From: Fibrobacter sp. UWB4 | GTDB lineage: Bacteria > Fibrobacterota > Fibrobacteria > Fibrobacterales > Fibrobacteraceae | DNA length: 52,325 nucleotides | Reading direction: 5' to 3' | NCBI RefSeq assembly: GCF_002210345.1 | Contig: NZ_MWQI01000013.1 | Coordinates: 1-52,325 of the forward strand | Shown: piece by piece, positions 1 through 8,793 of the stretch | Numbering within the stretch: the first letter of the stretch is position 1 | Layout: the number at the start of each line of letters is the position of its first letter | Translations under genes and position numbers: made by a program | Notes under the pieces: generated by a model | Seen by the model: the letters and a program-made list of their open reading frames with translations, nothing else | The model's database searches: none | Told to the model about the DNA's origin: nothing

Positions 1-148
1 TAGAATTTTACGATGACTTTGCAAGGGGTAAAAGTAAAAAAAATTCACTTTTTTTTACTTTTTTCGCTAAAAACGGGATGTATTCCGTCGGTACTACACA
101 TTATTCACATTCTGTAAACAGAAATCTTTTTGGCCATAGGCAAGAATC

Positions 149-180
149 GACTGGACCCTTCACTTCGTTCAGGGTGACAA
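149..180 (+). repeat. dispersed palindromic repeat, family I, copy 1
   Basis: Reads ACTGGACCCTTCACTTCG then TTCAGGGTGACAAG: arms GGACCCT and AGGGTGAC around a short loop. Same layout as the other family I copies (ACTGGATCCTTCG...CAGGATGAC), with compensating changes in both arms (GGACCCT/AGGGT). Confidence 0.6.
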
Positions 181-234
181 GAGTGAAAAAAAGGCAATTC
201 CGGCACGGCGGCCGGGGTGACAAAAGCAAGAAAT

Positions 235-270
235 GACTGGATTCTTCGGCGATTCTCGCCTCAGAATGAC
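235..270 (+). repeat. dispersed palindromic repeat, family I, copy 2
   Basis: ACTGGATTCTTCGG...CTCAGAATGAC. Arms GGATTCT and AGAATGAC again covary relative to the GGATCCT/AGGATGAC form. Loop sequence differs (GCGATTCTCGCC). Confidence 0.6.
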
Positions 271-302
271 GCGCTTAGCATTCTTCCACCAAAATCCAAC
301 TA

Positions 303-341
303 AAAAAAAACGTCCCGGGAGTGGAGCTTCCGAGACGTTTT
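303..341 (-). terminator. terminator of the esterase gene
   Basis: AAAACGTC (307-314) pairs with GACGTTTT (334-341), with inner CGGGAG/CTTCCG pairing. The A-run at 302-310 becomes the U-tract on the minus strand. It sits 12 bp past the esterase stop. Confidence 0.75.
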
Positions 342-352
342 AAGCGAGATTC

Positions 353-1801
353 CTACTTTCGAATGACGACACGCCGTGGGTTTTCGCCTTGCACATGCAG
401 AAAATATACACCGTTGTTCACGCTAGAGAGCCAAACCGTCTCGCCCTTGGATGCTCGGCCCGAAAGTACGCGCTTTCCTTTCAAGTCAAACACGGCATAC
501 GCAACGTCACTATCACGGACAACTGTAAAGTTCAAGCCACCTTCACCCATAGAAATTATCGAGGGCCTAACCATAGCGAATACCGGGGATACCGCTGAAG
601 GCCCCTCCGCTCCAGGAATCAAACCAACGGCGAGCCTGTACAGGAAATCAAACGCCTTATTTTGTACAGAATCTGCAAAAACAATTTCCTTACCGTCTTT
701 ACCTGTACGAGTCGCATCGTAGAACTCGTGCTTCAACCCATAACCCTCAGGATTGTAGAATTCATGATAGACTTTGTTCTTAGTCAAAACGGAATCGATA
801 TAGTAGCTACCATAAAGCGTCGGCGTGTGGACCTCCAGATGAATAGCGCCTAAAACAATACTGTATTCATCCGAAATATTGTCGCGCATCATTTTATCGG
901 CCTCAGTCATAGCATAGCCCACCTTATACGGCATCACGTAATCGGAATCGCCATGCGCGAGGAATACAGGGACCTTGCTATTTTTGAGAATCGACGGATC
1001 GTGAATACCTCCCCAGAGTGCCACCACGCCATTTGCAACGCCACTTGCCCCTCTAGGCCCATACCTGTCCAGTCCACCTAGCGGAATGGTATCGTAGACA
1101 TACTTACTTTGTTCATCGGAATACATCTTGACGTATTGCGCACCTTCATTCAAATAACTCGGAAAATCCTTTTCGTCAAGAGCATAGATGTTTTCAAGGC
1201 CAAGCAGAGCACCGGCACTGTTTCCGAGTATATATATTTTATTCGTATCAATACGGAGAGCCTTTGCATTCGTCCTTAAATAACGGATAGCGGCATTCAC
1301 GTCCTGGACGCTTTTGTAGACCGTGCGCGCAAAATCCACACTATCAATAACAAATGTTTCTTTTCGGCTGGACATCAGGACACCCAGACGGTATTCCAGC
1401 GATGCCGTCACAAAGCCACGAGCAGCAAGAGAGTCCACATAGGCGACCGCCTTCTGGTCAAAAGAAGTCTTGGTCCCCGCCACAAAAGCGCCACCATGAC
1501 AAACTAACACCGCCGCCCTATTTTCAGCTTCATCGCCTTCAGGTTCATAAATATCCATCTCTAGCGGCCTGAAACTCACCCCCTCTTCACTGTACATATA
1601 GAACATCGGATGGACATTAAACATGTTCATCAGCGACGTCAATTCATTGTAGTACGACTTGTCCAGAAACGGAACACTATCGGCAACAGTCACCGTTGTA
1701 GGCAAGCTCGTTTCAAACAGGCGGTCTTTGTAGCGAACCCCATCTGCGGCAAAAGCATAAACACCGCACAGCAGTGCGGCCAAATACAGGTTGATTTTCA
1801 T
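353..1801 (-). CDS. secreted alpha/beta-hydrolase esterase with C-terminal sorting-type domain
   Basis: 482 aa. An N-terminal signal peptide (about residues 1-19) is followed by an alpha/beta-hydrolase of the carboxylesterase/HSL type. HGG at 102-104 is the expected oxyanion hole, GNSAG at 193-197 carries the nucleophile Ser195, and Asp287 (HGDSD) and His358 (KHEF) are plausible triad partners. The last 80 residues form a beta-rich domain ending in VYFLHVQGENPRRVVIRK, which resembles type IX secretion (T9SS type A) sorting domains; that points to export to the cell surface or medium. Substrate is unknown; acetyl or feruloyl groups on plant polysaccharides would fit the cellulase-rich context but are inference. 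Monocistronic, with its own terminator. Confidence 0.85.
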   Translation of the reverse strand: MKINLYLAALLCGVYAFAADGVRYKDRLFETSLPTTVTVADSVPFLDKSYYNELTSLMNMFNVHPMFYMYSEEGVSFRPLEMDIYEPEGDEAENRAAVLVCHGGAFVAGTKTSFDQKAVAYVDSLAARGFVTASLEYRLGVLMSSRKETFVIDSVDFARTVYKSVQDVNAAIRYLRTNAKALRIDTNKIYILGNSAGALLGLENIYALDEKDFPSYLNEGAQYVKMYSDEQSKYVYDTIPLGGLDRYGPRGASGVANGVVALWGGIHDPSILKNSKVPVFLAHGDSDYVMPYKVGYAMTEADKMMRDNISDEYSIVLGAIHLEVHTPTLYGSYYIDSVLTKNKVYHEFYNPEGYGLKHEFYDATRTGKDGKEIVFADSVQNKAFDFLYRLAVGLIPGAEGPSAVSPVFAMVRPSIISMGEGGLNFTVVRDSDVAYAVFDLKGKRVLSGRASKGETVWLSSVNNGVYFLHVQGENPRRVVIRK

Positions 1802-1869
1802 AGCCCCTCTCCTATTTTGACAGATTTTAGTAAGATTAAATTATCTTTTTGGCAAAGCAAAGTCAAGAA

Positions 1870-1898
1870 AAAAATCCCGCGATGCAAATCACGGGATT
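1870..1898 (-). terminator. terminator of GH45 gene A
   Basis: AATCCCGcGAT and ATCaCGGGATT form an 11-bp stem with one mismatch and a GCAA loop at 1873-1898. The preceding A-run supplies the U-tract on the minus strand. Confidence 0.8.
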
Positions 1899-1941
1899 CT
1901 CAAATTTTCCGATTCCGGCACATGTCCGGAATTACAGATCA

Positions 1942-3504
1942 TTAATTGGCAGGCTTGCAACCGTTCGGATATTCATCCGTGAGGCATTCCTGTTCTTCGA
2001 GCGGATCGCCTTCCTTGTAGGTGGACCAGTCATCGTGCCACTTGTAACGGTTATCCTTGGTCTTGTTGATACGCGTCATGTAATGGTCGATGAGGTACTG
2101 CGGGCATTCCACTTCTTCCCAGTGGTAGGTCGGATTGTCTGCGGCCATGTACCAGTCGGCAAACCAGTGGCAGCCGCGGAGCAAGTTCGGGAAACCGGCA
2201 TTTCCGAATGCGGCATCGCACATATCCTTTACGCATTCCTGATACTTTTCAAGAGTGTTGTCGTAACCGAGCTTGCTCTGGCATTCCGTGAGGAAGCCGC
2301 CAAAGCCTGCGCCCCATTTCACGTTAGCACCGTTTACCTGGACAGAGAGGGCATCGAACGCTCCAACACCGCCACCCGGCACCATCAAGTCGAACTGGCC
2401 AACTTCCACATCGTGACCGATGTTGGACGTCATCACGACAATGTGCTTGCCCTTGAGAGCCTTGTGCGTTGCCTTCGCTGCATTGTTAGCACTTGCGTCC
2501 TTGAAGCTACCATCGTACTGGAGATGGAAGCACTTGCCGCAGGTCGTCTGGGAACCAGGGCCAGCCACATAAGCGTAAGAGAGATTTTCATTTACAGCGA
2601 TAGGAGCCATGTCCGTGCAAGTGAACACGCCCTTTTCCTTAGCATTGCCGCAAGCGTTGTTCGTGCCTTCAAAGCCATACCAGTACTGCTGAACAGCATG
2701 GCCAAGCGTAAAGGTCGGGACTTCAACGTCGTGGATGTTGCAGTTACGGGCAGTCGTCATGCCCTTCTCATAGGATTCCTGTGTAGTCGTATCGGTCTTG
2801 CCTTCCTGACCATTGCTAATCCAGGAGCAGTGCGGCTTACAAGCATCCCAATAGCGGCTGTTCCAGCCCTTATTTCCGTTGCTCAAGATGTCCTTCGTGT
2901 ATTCCGCAGGAGGCGGGCCGTAAGATTCGATTGTCGGGAAACCATCGGGGCCAATTTCAGAATTGCCACTGCTAGAGCTTTCGGCAGCCGAAGACTCAGG
3001 AATTCCACTAGACATCGGATTTACAGACGAACTAGACAGAGCTGAATTAACACTGGAGCTGGACACCGGATTCGGACCAACAACAGAGCTTGAAGACACA
3101 TCAGAACCGCCACTTAAGCCAGTATCGGTAGAGCTCGATCCCGGATTCGATGCACCTGCACTAGAGCTGCTTTCGCCACCCGGAGTAAAGTTCGCTTCGC
3201 AACGCAGCAAAGCTTGAAGATCGACATTGGACAAAATAACTTCACCAGTGGTCAAATCCAAAATGTTACCGACGCCATCGTACGCGCCAACAACATTATC
3301 CACAACGTCCGTGACCTTGTTATCATCGCCAATAATCCAGTAGGAATTGCCCACTTCAAGGAGCCTGCCCGAATGGGTAAGCGTCATTGCAGAGCAAATA
3401 TCCGACGGGCCAGGACCTACTGGCGGCAGTGGATCATCAGAGCAGGCGCTGAACATCGAAAAAGCGCCCGCAGCAAGTAAAGAACTCGTTAAAATTTTTT
3501 TCAT
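1942..3504 (-). CDS. GH45 endoglucanase A (lipoprotein-like leader)
   Basis: 520 aa from the ATG at 3504, chosen over an upstream in-frame start at 3561 because AAAGGA lies just before it and a signal peptide begins there. The leader ends in FSAC, a lipobox-like site. One copy of an N-terminal beta module (see findings) precedes serine-rich linkers (about residues 100-180). The GH45 catalytic domain follows: RYWDACKPHC with Asp220 aligns with the catalytic base of fungal Cel45, and QFDLMVPGGGVG with Asp372 aligns with the acid; the HDV aspartate just before it matches the third conserved acidic residue. It carries a roughly 35-residue C-terminal extension absent from the two other GH45 enzymes here. 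Expected to cleave beta-1,4-glucan internally. The linker may span the cell envelope (inference). Confidence 0.92.
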   Translation of the reverse strand: MKKILTSSLLAAGAFSMFSACSDDPLPPVGPGPSDICSAMTLTHSGRLLEVGNSYWIIGDDNKVTDVVDNVVGAYDGVGNILDLTTGEVILSNVDLQALLRCEANFTPGGESSSSAGASNPGSSSTDTGLSGGSDVSSSSVVGPNPVSSSSVNSALSSSSVNPMSSGIPESSAAESSSSGNSEIGPDGFPTIESYGPPPAEYTKDILSNGNKGWNSRYWDACKPHCSWISNGQEGKTDTTTQESYEKGMTTARNCNIHDVEVPTFTLGHAVQQYWYGFEGTNNACGNAKEKGVFTCTDMAPIAVNENLSYAYVAGPGSQTTCGKCFHLQYDGSFKDASANNAAKATHKALKGKHIVVMTSNIGHDVEVGQFDLMVPGGGVGAFDALSVQVNGANVKWGAGFGGFLTECQSKLGYDNTLEKYQECVKDMCDAAFGNAGFPNLLRGCHWFADWYMAADNPTYHWEEVECPQYLIDHYMTRINKTKDNRYKWHDDWSTYKEGDPLEEQECLTDEYPNGCKPAN

Positions 3505-3597
3505 ATTTTTCCTTTTCACACCTTCGTCTAAAATTAGATTTTCTCGCAACAAAATGCACAAAAAAAAGCTTTTTGAAAGCAGATATGTGAGTTAGGA

Positions 3598-3630
3598 CAA
3601 AAAAAGGCCGCACTTACGTGCAAGCCTTTT
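3598..3630 (-). terminator. terminator of the purM transcript
   Basis: AAAAGGCcGCAC and GTGCaAGCCTTTT pair around a TTAC loop at 3602-3630, with further As upstream giving a U-tract on the minus strand. Confidence 0.7.
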
Positions 3631-3632
3631 GG

Positions 3633-3724
3633 TTATTAGCTATTAGCCAATAGTCATCAGCCTTAGTTAGGCGCCAAAGGCGCGATTACTTAAACCAATA
3701 ACCAATGACCAACTACTAATGACT
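3633..3724. repeat. heptad-arm element, family II, complete copy
   Basis: Left arm is rich in TTATTAGC/CAATAGTCA units, right arm in AATAACCAATGACCA/ACTAATGACTAG units (roughly inverted). Between them is the palindrome GCGCCAAAGGCGC at 3671-3683. The element ends exactly at the purM stop codon. The same arm-palindrome-arm architecture is at 46164-46280. Confidence 0.55.
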
Positions 3725-4748
3725 AGTCGCGGAACTTCACCTGCTTGGTGCCGGCGACGACTTCACCGATCTGAGTCCACTTTTCACCCTTAGCTTCGAG
3801 GTGAGCGACAACTTCAGCCTTGTCAGCCGGGTCGATGAAGATGAGCATGCCCATGCCCATGTTGAACGTGGAGTACATTTCGTCCTTTTCGACAGAGCCA
3901 GCCTGCTGGATGAGCTTGAAGATCATCGGAGGATCCCACGTGGTGCGATCGATAATCACATCGACATCGTCCGGGAGGATACGCGGGATGTTGCCCTGGT
4001 AGCCCGAACCCGTGATGTGGGCAAGGCCCTGGATCTTCTTCTTGTTGCAGAGGTCGATGAGGCTCGGGTAGTAGCTGCGGTGCGGAGTGGCGAGAGCTTC
4101 GCCGATGGACTTGTCCATGCCATCGACCATGGTGTCTACCTTATAGCCGGCCACGTCAAAGAGAACCTTACGGGCAAGAGAATAGCCGTTTGTATGGAGA
4201 CCCGTGGACGGGAGACCGAGGATGATCGTACCCGGCTTGATCTTCTTACCGTCGATGATGTTTTCGCGTTCCACGACACCCACGATCGTACCGGAGATAT
4301 CGTAGTCGCCCGGACCGTAGAAGCCCGGCATTTCAGCAGTTTCGCCACCGATCAAGACGAGGTCGTTTTCGCGGCAGGCCTTGGCCATACCGGCAACGAG
4401 CTTGTCCATGACACCCGGTTCCAAGCGGCCCGTAGCCACGTAGTCGAGGAAGAACAGCGGACGTGCGCCCTGAACGAGGATATCGTCACAGCAGTGGTTC
4501 ACGATGTCCTGGCCCGGCAGTTCGTGCGTGCCCATTTCGATATCGACCTTGAGCTTGGTGCCCACGCCATCGACGGAACTCACGAGGACAGGGTCCTTCA
4601 TGCCGAGGTGGTTCAGCGTGAACAGGCCACCGAAGTTGCCCACGTCGCCGAGAACGCCCTGGTTGAAAGTGGTACGGACGGACTTCTTGACACCGACCAT
4701 TGCCTCATCGGCACGTGCCAAGGAAACTCCTGCGTCTGCGTAATTCAT
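3723..4748 (-). CDS. purM: phosphoribosylformylglycinamidine cyclo-ligase (AIR synthetase)
   Basis: 341 aa, normal family length. PurM closes the imidazole ring of FGAM with ATP to make AIR, step five of purine synthesis, in the cytoplasm. Family motifs are clear: SSVDGVGTKLKVD near residue 58, CCDDILVQGARPLFFLDY near 86, and GGETAEMPGFY near 138. The start is preceded by AAGGA. It follows the cyclic-nucleotide-binding protein gene by 39 bp on the same strand, so it may share its transcript. No other purine gene is in the window. Confidence 0.97.
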   Translation of the reverse strand: MNYADAGVSLARADEAMVGVKKSVRTTFNQGVLGDVGNFGGLFTLNHLGMKDPVLVSSVDGVGTKLKVDIEMGTHELPGQDIVNHCCDDILVQGARPLFFLDYVATGRLEPGVMDKLVAGMAKACRENDLVLIGGETAEMPGFYGPGDYDISGTIVGVVERENIIDGKKIKPGTIILGLPSTGLHTNGYSLARKVLFDVAGYKVDTMVDGMDKSIGEALATPHRSYYPSLIDLCNKKKIQGLAHITGSGYQGNIPRILPDDVDVIIDRTTWDPPMIFKLIQQAGSVEKDEMYSTFNMGMGMLIFIDPADKAEVVAHLEAKGEKWTQIGEVVAGTKQVKFRD

Positions 4749-4787
4749 CTTTTTTCCTTTGCCCTACGAGCGGGCAGCGATTTGGCC

Positions 4788-5588
4788 CTATTTACGGGCA
4801 CTTTGTTTTTCATCAATATTTCTGAGCGCATCAAGGATGAGGCTTGTCGTATCCGTCATCTGGTTGATGTTTACTACATCGGGCATCACGTGCGTATCCA
4901 GCTTGAACAAGGTTTCGTCGCCCCACGAAAGCATCTTTTCGAGAGCGTCCGGGCCTGCAAGCTTGCCGCACTTGGCACAGCAAATTCGACCTTCCTGGAA
5001 GGCAATAAAGCCCGATTCTCCAGCACATTCGAAAATGACCGTCCCGGTGATATGGCTCTTTTCCATCGTCTGCGCAAAATCAATAAACGGAAGAACCTTC
5101 GCCGAAGCCAGAAGCGACAAACGTTCAAATTCATCGAACGCCTCGTTCTTTGCACGGAGGCGGTTCGCCATCACCTTGTAAAGGTAAACCACAACACTTG
5201 GATTCTTATCCAAGAACTTCACAAATTCCGCTTTCGGGATATGAAGCACCGTGCAATTGTCTTCAGCAGCAATAACCGTATTTGCAGTAGGCTCGTTACA
5301 CAGGATAGACATCTCGCCAAAACAGGAGCCGCTTTCCAAAGTCGTCAGCATGCTGTAATGGCCATCCGGCAAAATCTGTCCACAAATAATGGCGCGACCG
5401 CTCTGCAATACGCAGAAGCTGTCGCCTTCGACTCCACCCTGGAGAATGATCTCGCCAGCATCGTATTCGCGGATCTGCGCATTCAAAAGCAGAAAGTCCG
5501 CATAATCTCTCGGAACCAGTTGCAAGAACGGTACACCAAGATCATACTGAGCAGCGATCCAATCTCCAATACCTGTGTGTGACATCAT
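4788..5588 (-). CDS. cyclic-nucleotide-binding domain protein with DUF4388-like C terminus
   Basis: 266 aa, no signal peptide, probably cytoplasmic. Residues about 20-145 form a cyclic-nucleotide-binding fold: GEIILQGGVEGDSFCVLQSG, then GSCFGEMSILCNEPTANTV, the phosphate-binding cassette region. The usual cassette arginine seems to be replaced (NEPTANT instead of the common xxRxA), so cNMP binding is uncertain. Residues about 160-255 resemble a DUF4388/PATAN-type domain (GTVIFECAGESGFIAFQEG) found in signalling proteins. No DNA-binding domain is seen, so it is not a CRP-type regulator. It starts 3 bp after the substrate-binding lipoprotein stop and is probably co-transcribed with it. Confidence 0.8.
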   Translation of the reverse strand: MMSHTGIGDWIAAQYDLGVPFLQLVPRDYADFLLLNAQIREYDAGEIILQGGVEGDSFCVLQSGRAIICGQILPDGHYSMLTTLESGSCFGEMSILCNEPTANTVIAAEDNCTVLHIPKAEFVKFLDKNPSVVVYLYKVMANRLRAKNEAFDEFERLSLLASAKVLPFIDFAQTMEKSHITGTVIFECAGESGFIAFQEGRICCAKCGKLAGPDALEKMLSWGDETLFKLDTHVMPDVVNINQMTDTTSLILDALRNIDEKQSARK

Positions 5589-5591
5589 ACG

Positions 5592-6953
5592 CTAAAAATT
5601 ATAGATATTTCTGTACCATTTGTAAGTAGTGTCGATGGAATTTACCCCCGGAACCGTGCCTTTTATGCATTTCGTAAGATTCCACAGGAGTTCTGCCGGC
5701 CGCGTAATCGCCCCTTCGTAAAAATCGTTGCCTGTTCCGGGTCCCTTGCGACCGTCATTCTGGAAAACCTTCTTCTCCCTGAACGCCCTGATGTTTTTCA
5801 CACGAGGTTCAAGCGCGAGGATTTCATCTGCCGTTGCAAACATCGACGGATTGACCCAAACATCGACGCTATCGGCAAGCGCATAGACTTCTTCGAACGA
5901 GAACGTGAGTTCACGGGATGTATCGGATGCCCACACATAGCAGCCCCCCGCATCGCGGACCAGGTTCGCCGTAAAGCTGTTGCCGCCGGACGCATGCCAC
6001 ACACCGCCGTAGGACATGCCGGCGAGAACGCGAGGACAATGTTTAGTAGACGGTAGGAAGTTAGAAGTAGGAAGTGGGCTATGGGCTATGGGGTCGCGAC
6101 CTTCGGTCGCTTTGGGGTTTATGCTATCATTTGTGACAGAAGAGGCTATCAGTTTTTTCAGTGTTTCGTATTTATTCTTCTCTTGTTCGAAAATGGTATC
6201 GGCTTGAGCGCGGAGGCCGAACAGGATTCCGTACAACTTAATCCATTCCAGCTTTGCAAGCGGAGTATTCTCTTGCCACTCGGACGTAAGCATCAACGGC
6301 AAGTTCGTACGTGCAATTTGTTCATAGTTGTCATAGTCGCCGCCTGTCGTAAAGTCAAGCACCAAGTCTAGATTCAGCGCCATCAGCTTTTCCAAGGCGC
6401 CCGCATCATAACCGACACTGGCCACGGCCCCCTGTTTTGCACGTTCATACAGAACACTATCTACAATGTACTGTCCGTCCGAAACGCCGACAATGTTATC
6501 CCGGAGTCCAAGCCTGAGCATGTACCCCACCTGCGAAGTCGAGAGCGCCGCCACGCGCTTAAGCGGCACTCGCAGTACAACCGCCGCCTTCCAATCATCC
6601 GGGAATCCTCGACGGCGCAAATCCATCCCGAGAGAAGCCTCCGCAGAATCCATCATCACGTACTTGTGGACAAGCGTGTCTTTGCCGACCACGGAACGCA
6701 CAACCGCGACATCCACCCCGCACAGCTTACCCATCGAGAAAAAATCGCTTTCGACCGGTTCGAACAGGACATCCTTATCGCACTTCGCCCCCGACGATTT
6801 CACCTGCAAATCTTTCGACGCATCACGGCATCCCGATATCGTCAAGGCGCCATAAAGAACCACAAGAGGTAAAAAAACAAACCTCAGCCCTCGGAACGGA
6901 TGACTAAAAAGCCTTAATTCCTTGATTTTCAACAATCTATCGTAAAATTTCAT
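5592..6953 (-). CDS. iron/cobalamin-type ABC substrate-binding lipoprotein
   Basis: About 453 aa from the ATG at 6953 (a TTG two codons earlier is possible). The leader ends in LTISGC, a good lipobox. The rest fits periplasmic binding proteins of the FecB/BtuF class: RVAALSTSQVGYMLRLGL, then a domain-one segment ending LDLVLDFTTG, a long helix linker, and a second lobe with GGNSFTANLVRDAGG and a DVWVNPS segment. Such proteins hand siderophore-iron or corrinoid to an ABC permease, but no permease, ATPase or TonB receptor lies nearby. Residues about 280-303 are encoded by a family II repeat (6045-6112) and are probably a loop insertion. First gene of a run with the CNB-domain gene and perhaps purM. 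Confidence 0.82.
   Translation of the reverse strand: MKFYDRLLKIKELRLFSHPFRGLRFVFLPLVVLYGALTISGCRDASKDLQVKSSGAKCDKDVLFEPVESDFFSMGKLCGVDVAVVRSVVGKDTLVHKYVMMDSAEASLGMDLRRRGFPDDWKAAVVLRVPLKRVAALSTSQVGYMLRLGLRDNIVGVSDGQYIVDSVLYERAKQGAVASVGYDAGALEKLMALNLDLVLDFTTGGDYDNYEQIARTNLPLMLTSEWQENTPLAKLEWIKLYGILFGLRAQADTIFEQEKNKYETLKKLIASSVTNDSINPKATEGRDPIAHSPLPTSNFLPSTKHCPRVLAGMSYGGVWHASGGNSFTANLVRDAGGCYVWASDTSRELTFSFEEVYALADSVDVWVNPSMFATADEILALEPRVKNIRAFREKKVFQNDGRKGPGTGNDFYEGAITRPAELLWNLTKCIKGTVPGVNSIDTTYKWYRNIYNF
6045..6112. repeat. family II repeat inside the substrate-binding protein gene
   Basis: Micro-repeats GTAGACGGTAGGAAGTTAG/AAGTAGGAAGT/GGGCTATGGGCTATG are followed by the palindrome GCGACCTTCGGTCGC (about 6096-6110). 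It is read in frame on the minus strand and adds a low-complexity loop of about 23 residues. Confidence 0.6.
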
Positions 6954-7033
6954 GCACAAAACCCGAAGATAATGTATTTTATTGTTTGACTAAATATCTC
7001 TTTTTCTGAGATTCCTATTAGGAGAGAGCCTTT

Positions 7034-7885
7034 ATGAAGACAAAAATAGCCTCTTTGTGCTTAGCTGCGGTGTTTAGCATTCTTGCATTTGCCACAAATT
7101 CATCCGCTGCCGACGACGGTTTCTACGACAAGGAACACATCCGCGGTTTCGTTTCTTTAGGCGGAGATTTCCGTGGCATGCTCCCTGGATTCCACGACTA
7201 CATTAACGACGTTGCATTTGCCTACGGCTCGCTCAGATACAGATCGGACTCCACCATCTACCAACCGACCAAGGCCCCCAAATACAGCAAGTTCAACAAG
7301 TTCTATCCAGGACTCCAGTTCAATGTCGGTGCACAGTACAAGCAGTTCATGACCTGGATCAACTTTAACTTCATGTTGACGCAGATTTCTGAACGCCCGT
7401 CGTCTTCTATCACGGCCGTAGATACAAGCGGTAATGCGGTAAAATTCCCCCTCTACGATGCTCGCTGGTTCAGCTACGGCGCCGACTGGATGTTCGGCTG
7501 GAAGATTCTTGGCGAAGACGCGTTCTTCAACTTGATTCCGGCCGTAGGTATTGGCTTCAACATGATGAATATCCACTTTACATCCAACTACCTGCTTACG
7601 AGCCTCGATTCCAAGGAAGACGTCATCATGCGTGACCGCTATTACAGCACCATGTCTGCATCGTTCAATGCAGAACTTGAAGCCCGCCTTCAGTTTGAGC
7701 AGTTCTCCATCGGAATCTACGGCGGCTACCGCGCAGTGCGCTACAACGACATCAAAGTCGAAGGCACAAACCTCTATACAACATCATATGACACCGACAA
7801 CGATGGCGACACCTGGTTTGTGGGTCTCCGCATCGGCTGGACATTCTTAAGTCCCTGGGAAAAGAAGCAACTGGACAAGATCTAG
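7034..7885 (+). CDS. predicted outer-membrane beta-barrel protein, function unknown
   Basis: 283 aa with a clear signal peptide (about residues 1-25, ending SSAA) and a good ribosome site (GGAGAG). The mature part has alternating aromatic/hydrophobic strands such as FVSLGGDFRG, LQFNVGAQYKQF and FSIGIYGGYRAVRY, and ends with a strand FVGLRIGWTFL followed by a short basic tail. This suggests an 8- to 12-strand outer-membrane barrel. No ligand or enzyme motif was recognised. Transcribed alone, divergently from the substrate-binding protein, with a terminator directly after the stop. Confidence 0.7.
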   Translation: MKTKIASLCLAAVFSILAFATNSSAADDGFYDKEHIRGFVSLGGDFRGMLPGFHDYINDVAFAYGSLRYRSDSTIYQPTKAPKYSKFNKFYPGLQFNVGAQYKQFMTWINFNFMLTQISERPSSSITAVDTSGNAVKFPLYDARWFSYGADWMFGWKILGEDAFFNLIPAVGIGFNMMNIHFTSNYLLTSLDSKEDVIMRDRYYSTMSASFNAELEARLQFEQFSIGIYGGYRAVRYNDIKVEGTNLYTTSYDTDNDGDTWFVGLRIGWTFLSPWEKKQLDKI

Positions 7886-7900
7886 TCTAAACAAAAATTG

Positions 7901-8680
7901 CTAACCGAGCCTCGCCAACGCGGGGCTTTTTCTGTATCCGTTTTTCCCATAGCCAGTTTTCTCCTTATGCGCAACCGGTTCATCAAGCGAGGCCATGACC
8001 TTCTGCAAATACGTTTTCCAGATATTTGAATTTTCTGGTTGCGGATTATACGGCAACATGAACAAATTCTTTTCAGCGGCACGTTTGGGCGGATACATTT
8101 CGGCCACCTCTTCCATGGCGACATAATAACCGCTGAGTTCCCGAAGACCTGGATCCGTTTTCCAGTAAATTGGCGTATCCCCCTTCAAGTATTCAAAATT
8201 CCAGCCAAGAAGAAGCATTGGCACACCTTCCCTCTTGAGGCGTTCCGGCAACGTCGAATACTGCCCCTGCGTACTCAGCAGCACAAGGACATCGATCTTA
8301 TGGTAATAAGCATAAAGGTAAGCGTCTTCAACAAGCTGCATATTCGGCCCCATTTTATCGACATCCTTAGCCGCATTGTAATGCACTTCGAACCCCGCTA
8401 GCGTAAGCTGCTTTTCAAGGCGGTCCTGCCCATCGCCAAACGAGGACTCCGCTTTGTCGAGATGCCTCACGTATGGATGGTAGTAATGCGCCTCGACCTC
8501 GACAGGGCAGCCCTCCCTGCCCAAAAGCTTCATGGCATAATCGCGCACCCAGCCCTTGAGCGCCCTGAAGTCCAGGCGGGAATGGTACTTGTGGTGCTTC
8601 AGGTAATATTCATTGACCTTCTTAAGCGTGTAGCCATCCAAAAAGAATCCAACGCGCAATACTGATAGCTTGCTCGGCAT
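7901..8680 (-). CDS. NYN/PIN-like domain protein (LabA/DUF88 type), catalytic site altered
   Basis: 259 aa, cytoplasmic, with a strong ribosome site (AGGAGG) before the ATG. The N terminus VGFFLDGYTLKK matches the first acidic motif of NYN-type RNases (usually FxDxxN). A long helical segment with VEDAYLYAYYHKID and the strand DVLVLLSTQGQYS follow, then GVPMLLLG. In typical family members the strand reads SGDSDF, with two aspartates; here both positions look like glutamine (STQGQYS). So the fold is probably conserved but metal-dependent nuclease activity is doubtful. The C-terminal 60 residues are basic and low-complexity. Single gene, convergent with the barrel protein. Confidence 0.72.
   Translation of the reverse strand: MPSKLSVLRVGFFLDGYTLKKVNEYYLKHHKYHSRLDFRALKGWVRDYAMKLLGREGCPVEVEAHYYHPYVRHLDKAESSFGDGQDRLEKQLTLAGFEVHYNAAKDVDKMGPNMQLVEDAYLYAYYHKIDVLVLLSTQGQYSTLPERLKREGVPMLLLGWNFEYLKGDTPIYWKTDPGLRELSGYYVAMEEVAEMYPPKRAAEKNLFMLPYNPQPENSNIWKTYLQKVMASLDEPVAHKEKTGYGKNGYRKSPALARLG
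7907..7933 (+). terminator. terminator after the barrel protein
   Basis: AGCCTCGC pairs with GCGGGGCT (one G-U) around CAAC, followed by five Ts. It overlaps the 3' end of the convergent NYN-domain gene. Confidence 0.8.
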
Positions 8681-8793
8681 AAAACCTCCTGATATGTTAA
8701 AGAGCGTCTACTCTATTAACACGCTTTTTTGCCGAGTTTGGTCCCTATAATTTTGTAAAAAAATATAAACATATAATTAACGATAGTCAGAAG

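Larger units (their letters stand above)
1..302. other. gene-free left edge with repeats
   Basis: No convincing gene. Around 32-62 an A-run/T-run inverted repeat (AGTAAAAAAA with TTTTTTTACT) could form a GC-poor hairpin. Two copies of the dispersed GGATCCT/AGGATGAC-type repeat follow at about 149-180 and 235-270, with a GC-rich stretch ending in GGGGTGACAA between them. This looks like repeat-laden spacer downstream of the minus-strand esterase. Confidence 0.6.
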
